DNA of 64,000 bases from Methylovulum miyakonense HT12 (GTDB taxonomy: Bacteria; Pseudomonadota; Gammaproteobacteria; Methylococcales; Methylomonadaceae), in assembly GCF_000384075.1 (NCBI RefSeq), contig NZ_KB913025.1, positions 643,584-707,583 on the forward strand, written 5' to 3'. Positions 63,280 through 64,000 of this stretch are shown piece by piece (position 1 is the stretch's first letter; each line of letters begins with the position of its first letter). Below the pieces are notes generated by a model. That model had not been told where the DNA came from. It saw only the letters and a list, made by a program, of their open reading frames with translations, and ran no database searches. Made by a program: the position numbers and the translations under genes.

Positions 63280-64000
63280 AGCTCGGCCTTCTGCCTTAAA
63301 TTGAGATACAACCACCGCCATCCATACAGCCGCGCCAGCAGCGCCCCCCCCACGGCCAACAACAGCAGGTTGATGCCCAGCCCTCCCAACCACGCGGGGA
63401 TCACGGCCTTGGTGACCCACAACTGGCCCACGCGTAAAAAGTTGCCGTAGCAAAAATAAATCACAAACCCGGTCAGGATATTGCCGAATGCGCCGCCGCG
63501 GGGTGAAATTTGCGCTAGCGGCACCCCCAGGAAACTGAGCAACAGCATCCCCAACGGGATAGACCAACGCCGCTGCAATTCGGCATTGTCAACCGCCGCC
63601 GCTGACGCCCAAAGCGCATCGGGGGCGACGGCGGCGCGGCTGAAGAAAACCGCCGTATCCGGCTCTTCGACCCTAACGGCGTATTCAGTGAATTTTTCAA
63701 TGAAAAAGTCCAAGTTGCCAGGGACGCCTTGGACACGCTCGCCATGGTAAAATACGGCATAACGGCCTTCCGGCAAATCCCGTAACCGCGCCGATTCAGC
63801 CGTGATGATGCCGGGGGTGCCACCTTGCCGATGTTGCACGAAAACATCATGCATGACATTGTCGTCAGTGATGTCCTCGACATAAAAAACGAGGTCGCTC
63901 TGGCTATATTCGCTGAACTTCCCGGCGGCGATGCCACGCAAATCGGCCGACTCATCCCCTTCGTGCATAATCCTGGTGGTCGTGGCCTCCGCCCACGGCG
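63276..64000 (-). CDS. lptF: LPS export permease LptF (5' end beyond window)
   Basis: The last 241 codons of a YjgP/YjgQ-family gene; the N-terminal part lies past 64000. Visible are the periplasmic domain (SDLVFYVEDITDDNVMHDVF, GRYAVFYHGERVQGVPGNL) and C-terminal helices (LGMLLLSFLGVPLAQISPRG, GLGINLLLLAVGGALLARLY). Partner of LptG. Confidence 0.9.
   Translation of the reverse strand, partial: PWAEATTTRIMHEGDESADLRGIAAGKFSEYSQSDLVFYVEDITDDNVMHDVFVQHRQGGTPGIITAESARLRDLPEGRYAVFYHGERVQGVPGNLDFFIEKFTEYAVRVEEPDTAVFFSRAAVAPDALWASAAAVDNAELQRRWSIPLGMLLLSFLGVPLAQISPRGGAFGNILTGFVIYFCYGNFLRVGQLWVTKAVIPAWLGGLGINLLLLAVGGALLARLYGWRWLYLNLRQKAEL

Noticed and set aside
63280..63567. N-terminal extension of lptG over lptF
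   Set aside because: Not LptG-like; the ATG at 63279 gives the correct first membrane helix and the usual 4-base overlap.

Overview
The window reads as chromosome of a gammaproteobacterium. The diagnostic clusters are kdsD-kdsC-lptC-lptA-lptB-rpoN-hpf-rapZ, amgK-murU divergent from lptD-surA, minCDE, rplM-rpsI, ntrYX-rsmB-fmt-def / lysM-dprA-smg-topA, and lptFG. Gene order and protein flavour (CtaA heme A synthase, NtrYX, several unknown proteins) suggest a methanotroph-like lineage such as Methylococcales. That assignment is inference; no marker gene here proves it.

Layout. 1-4062 is an insertion-sequence landing zone: the frameshifted start of one transposase, a decayed IS4-family element (502-1818) with a 124-bp MITE inside it (8-bp target duplication), one small secreted protein, and an apparently intact IS3-family element (2753-4062). 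4186-17176 is an integrated filamentous-phage (inovirus) genome of about 13 kb, bounded by a 45-bp direct repeat of the 3' end of tRNA-Thr(CGU). It carries a tyrosine integrase, repressor and divergent promoter, a rolling-circle Rep, a candidate ssDNA-binding protein, a major coat protein, a 25-residue minor coat candidate, a pIII-like adhesin with a Gly/Ser/Asp linker, a pVI-like membrane protein and a Zot/pI assembly ATPase. Cargo includes a secreted C-type-lectin-like protein and a two-gene membrane nuclease module. Its two intergenic regions hold very large imperfect palindromes, good candidates for packaging signal and replication origins.

17132-64000 is mostly host core genome: tRNA-Thr; an AI-2E-family permease; a DHH phosphoesterase; cysC; a methyltransferase; cell-wall recycling (murU, amgK); outer-membrane biogenesis (lptD, surA); a stand-alone DbpA-type RNA-binding domain; rnd; ygfZ; ctaA; a secreted metallophosphoesterase with a Shine-Dalgarno-sequestering leader hairpin; nadE; an isolated mlaF; Kdo/LPS transport genes and rpoN; cell-division site selection (minCDE); ribosomal proteins; the NtrYX two-component system; translation initiation and RNA modification genes; dprA; topA; purM; a broken Uma2-like gene; and lptG plus part of lptF at the right edge.

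How the parts work together: the LPS theme recurs (kdsD/kdsC make Kdo; lptC, lptA, lptB, lptD, lptF and lptG make the transport bridge; surA folds LptD). The prophage is the accessory region of interest. It looks complete, with all core inovirus functions and both attachment sites, so it may still excise and replicate.
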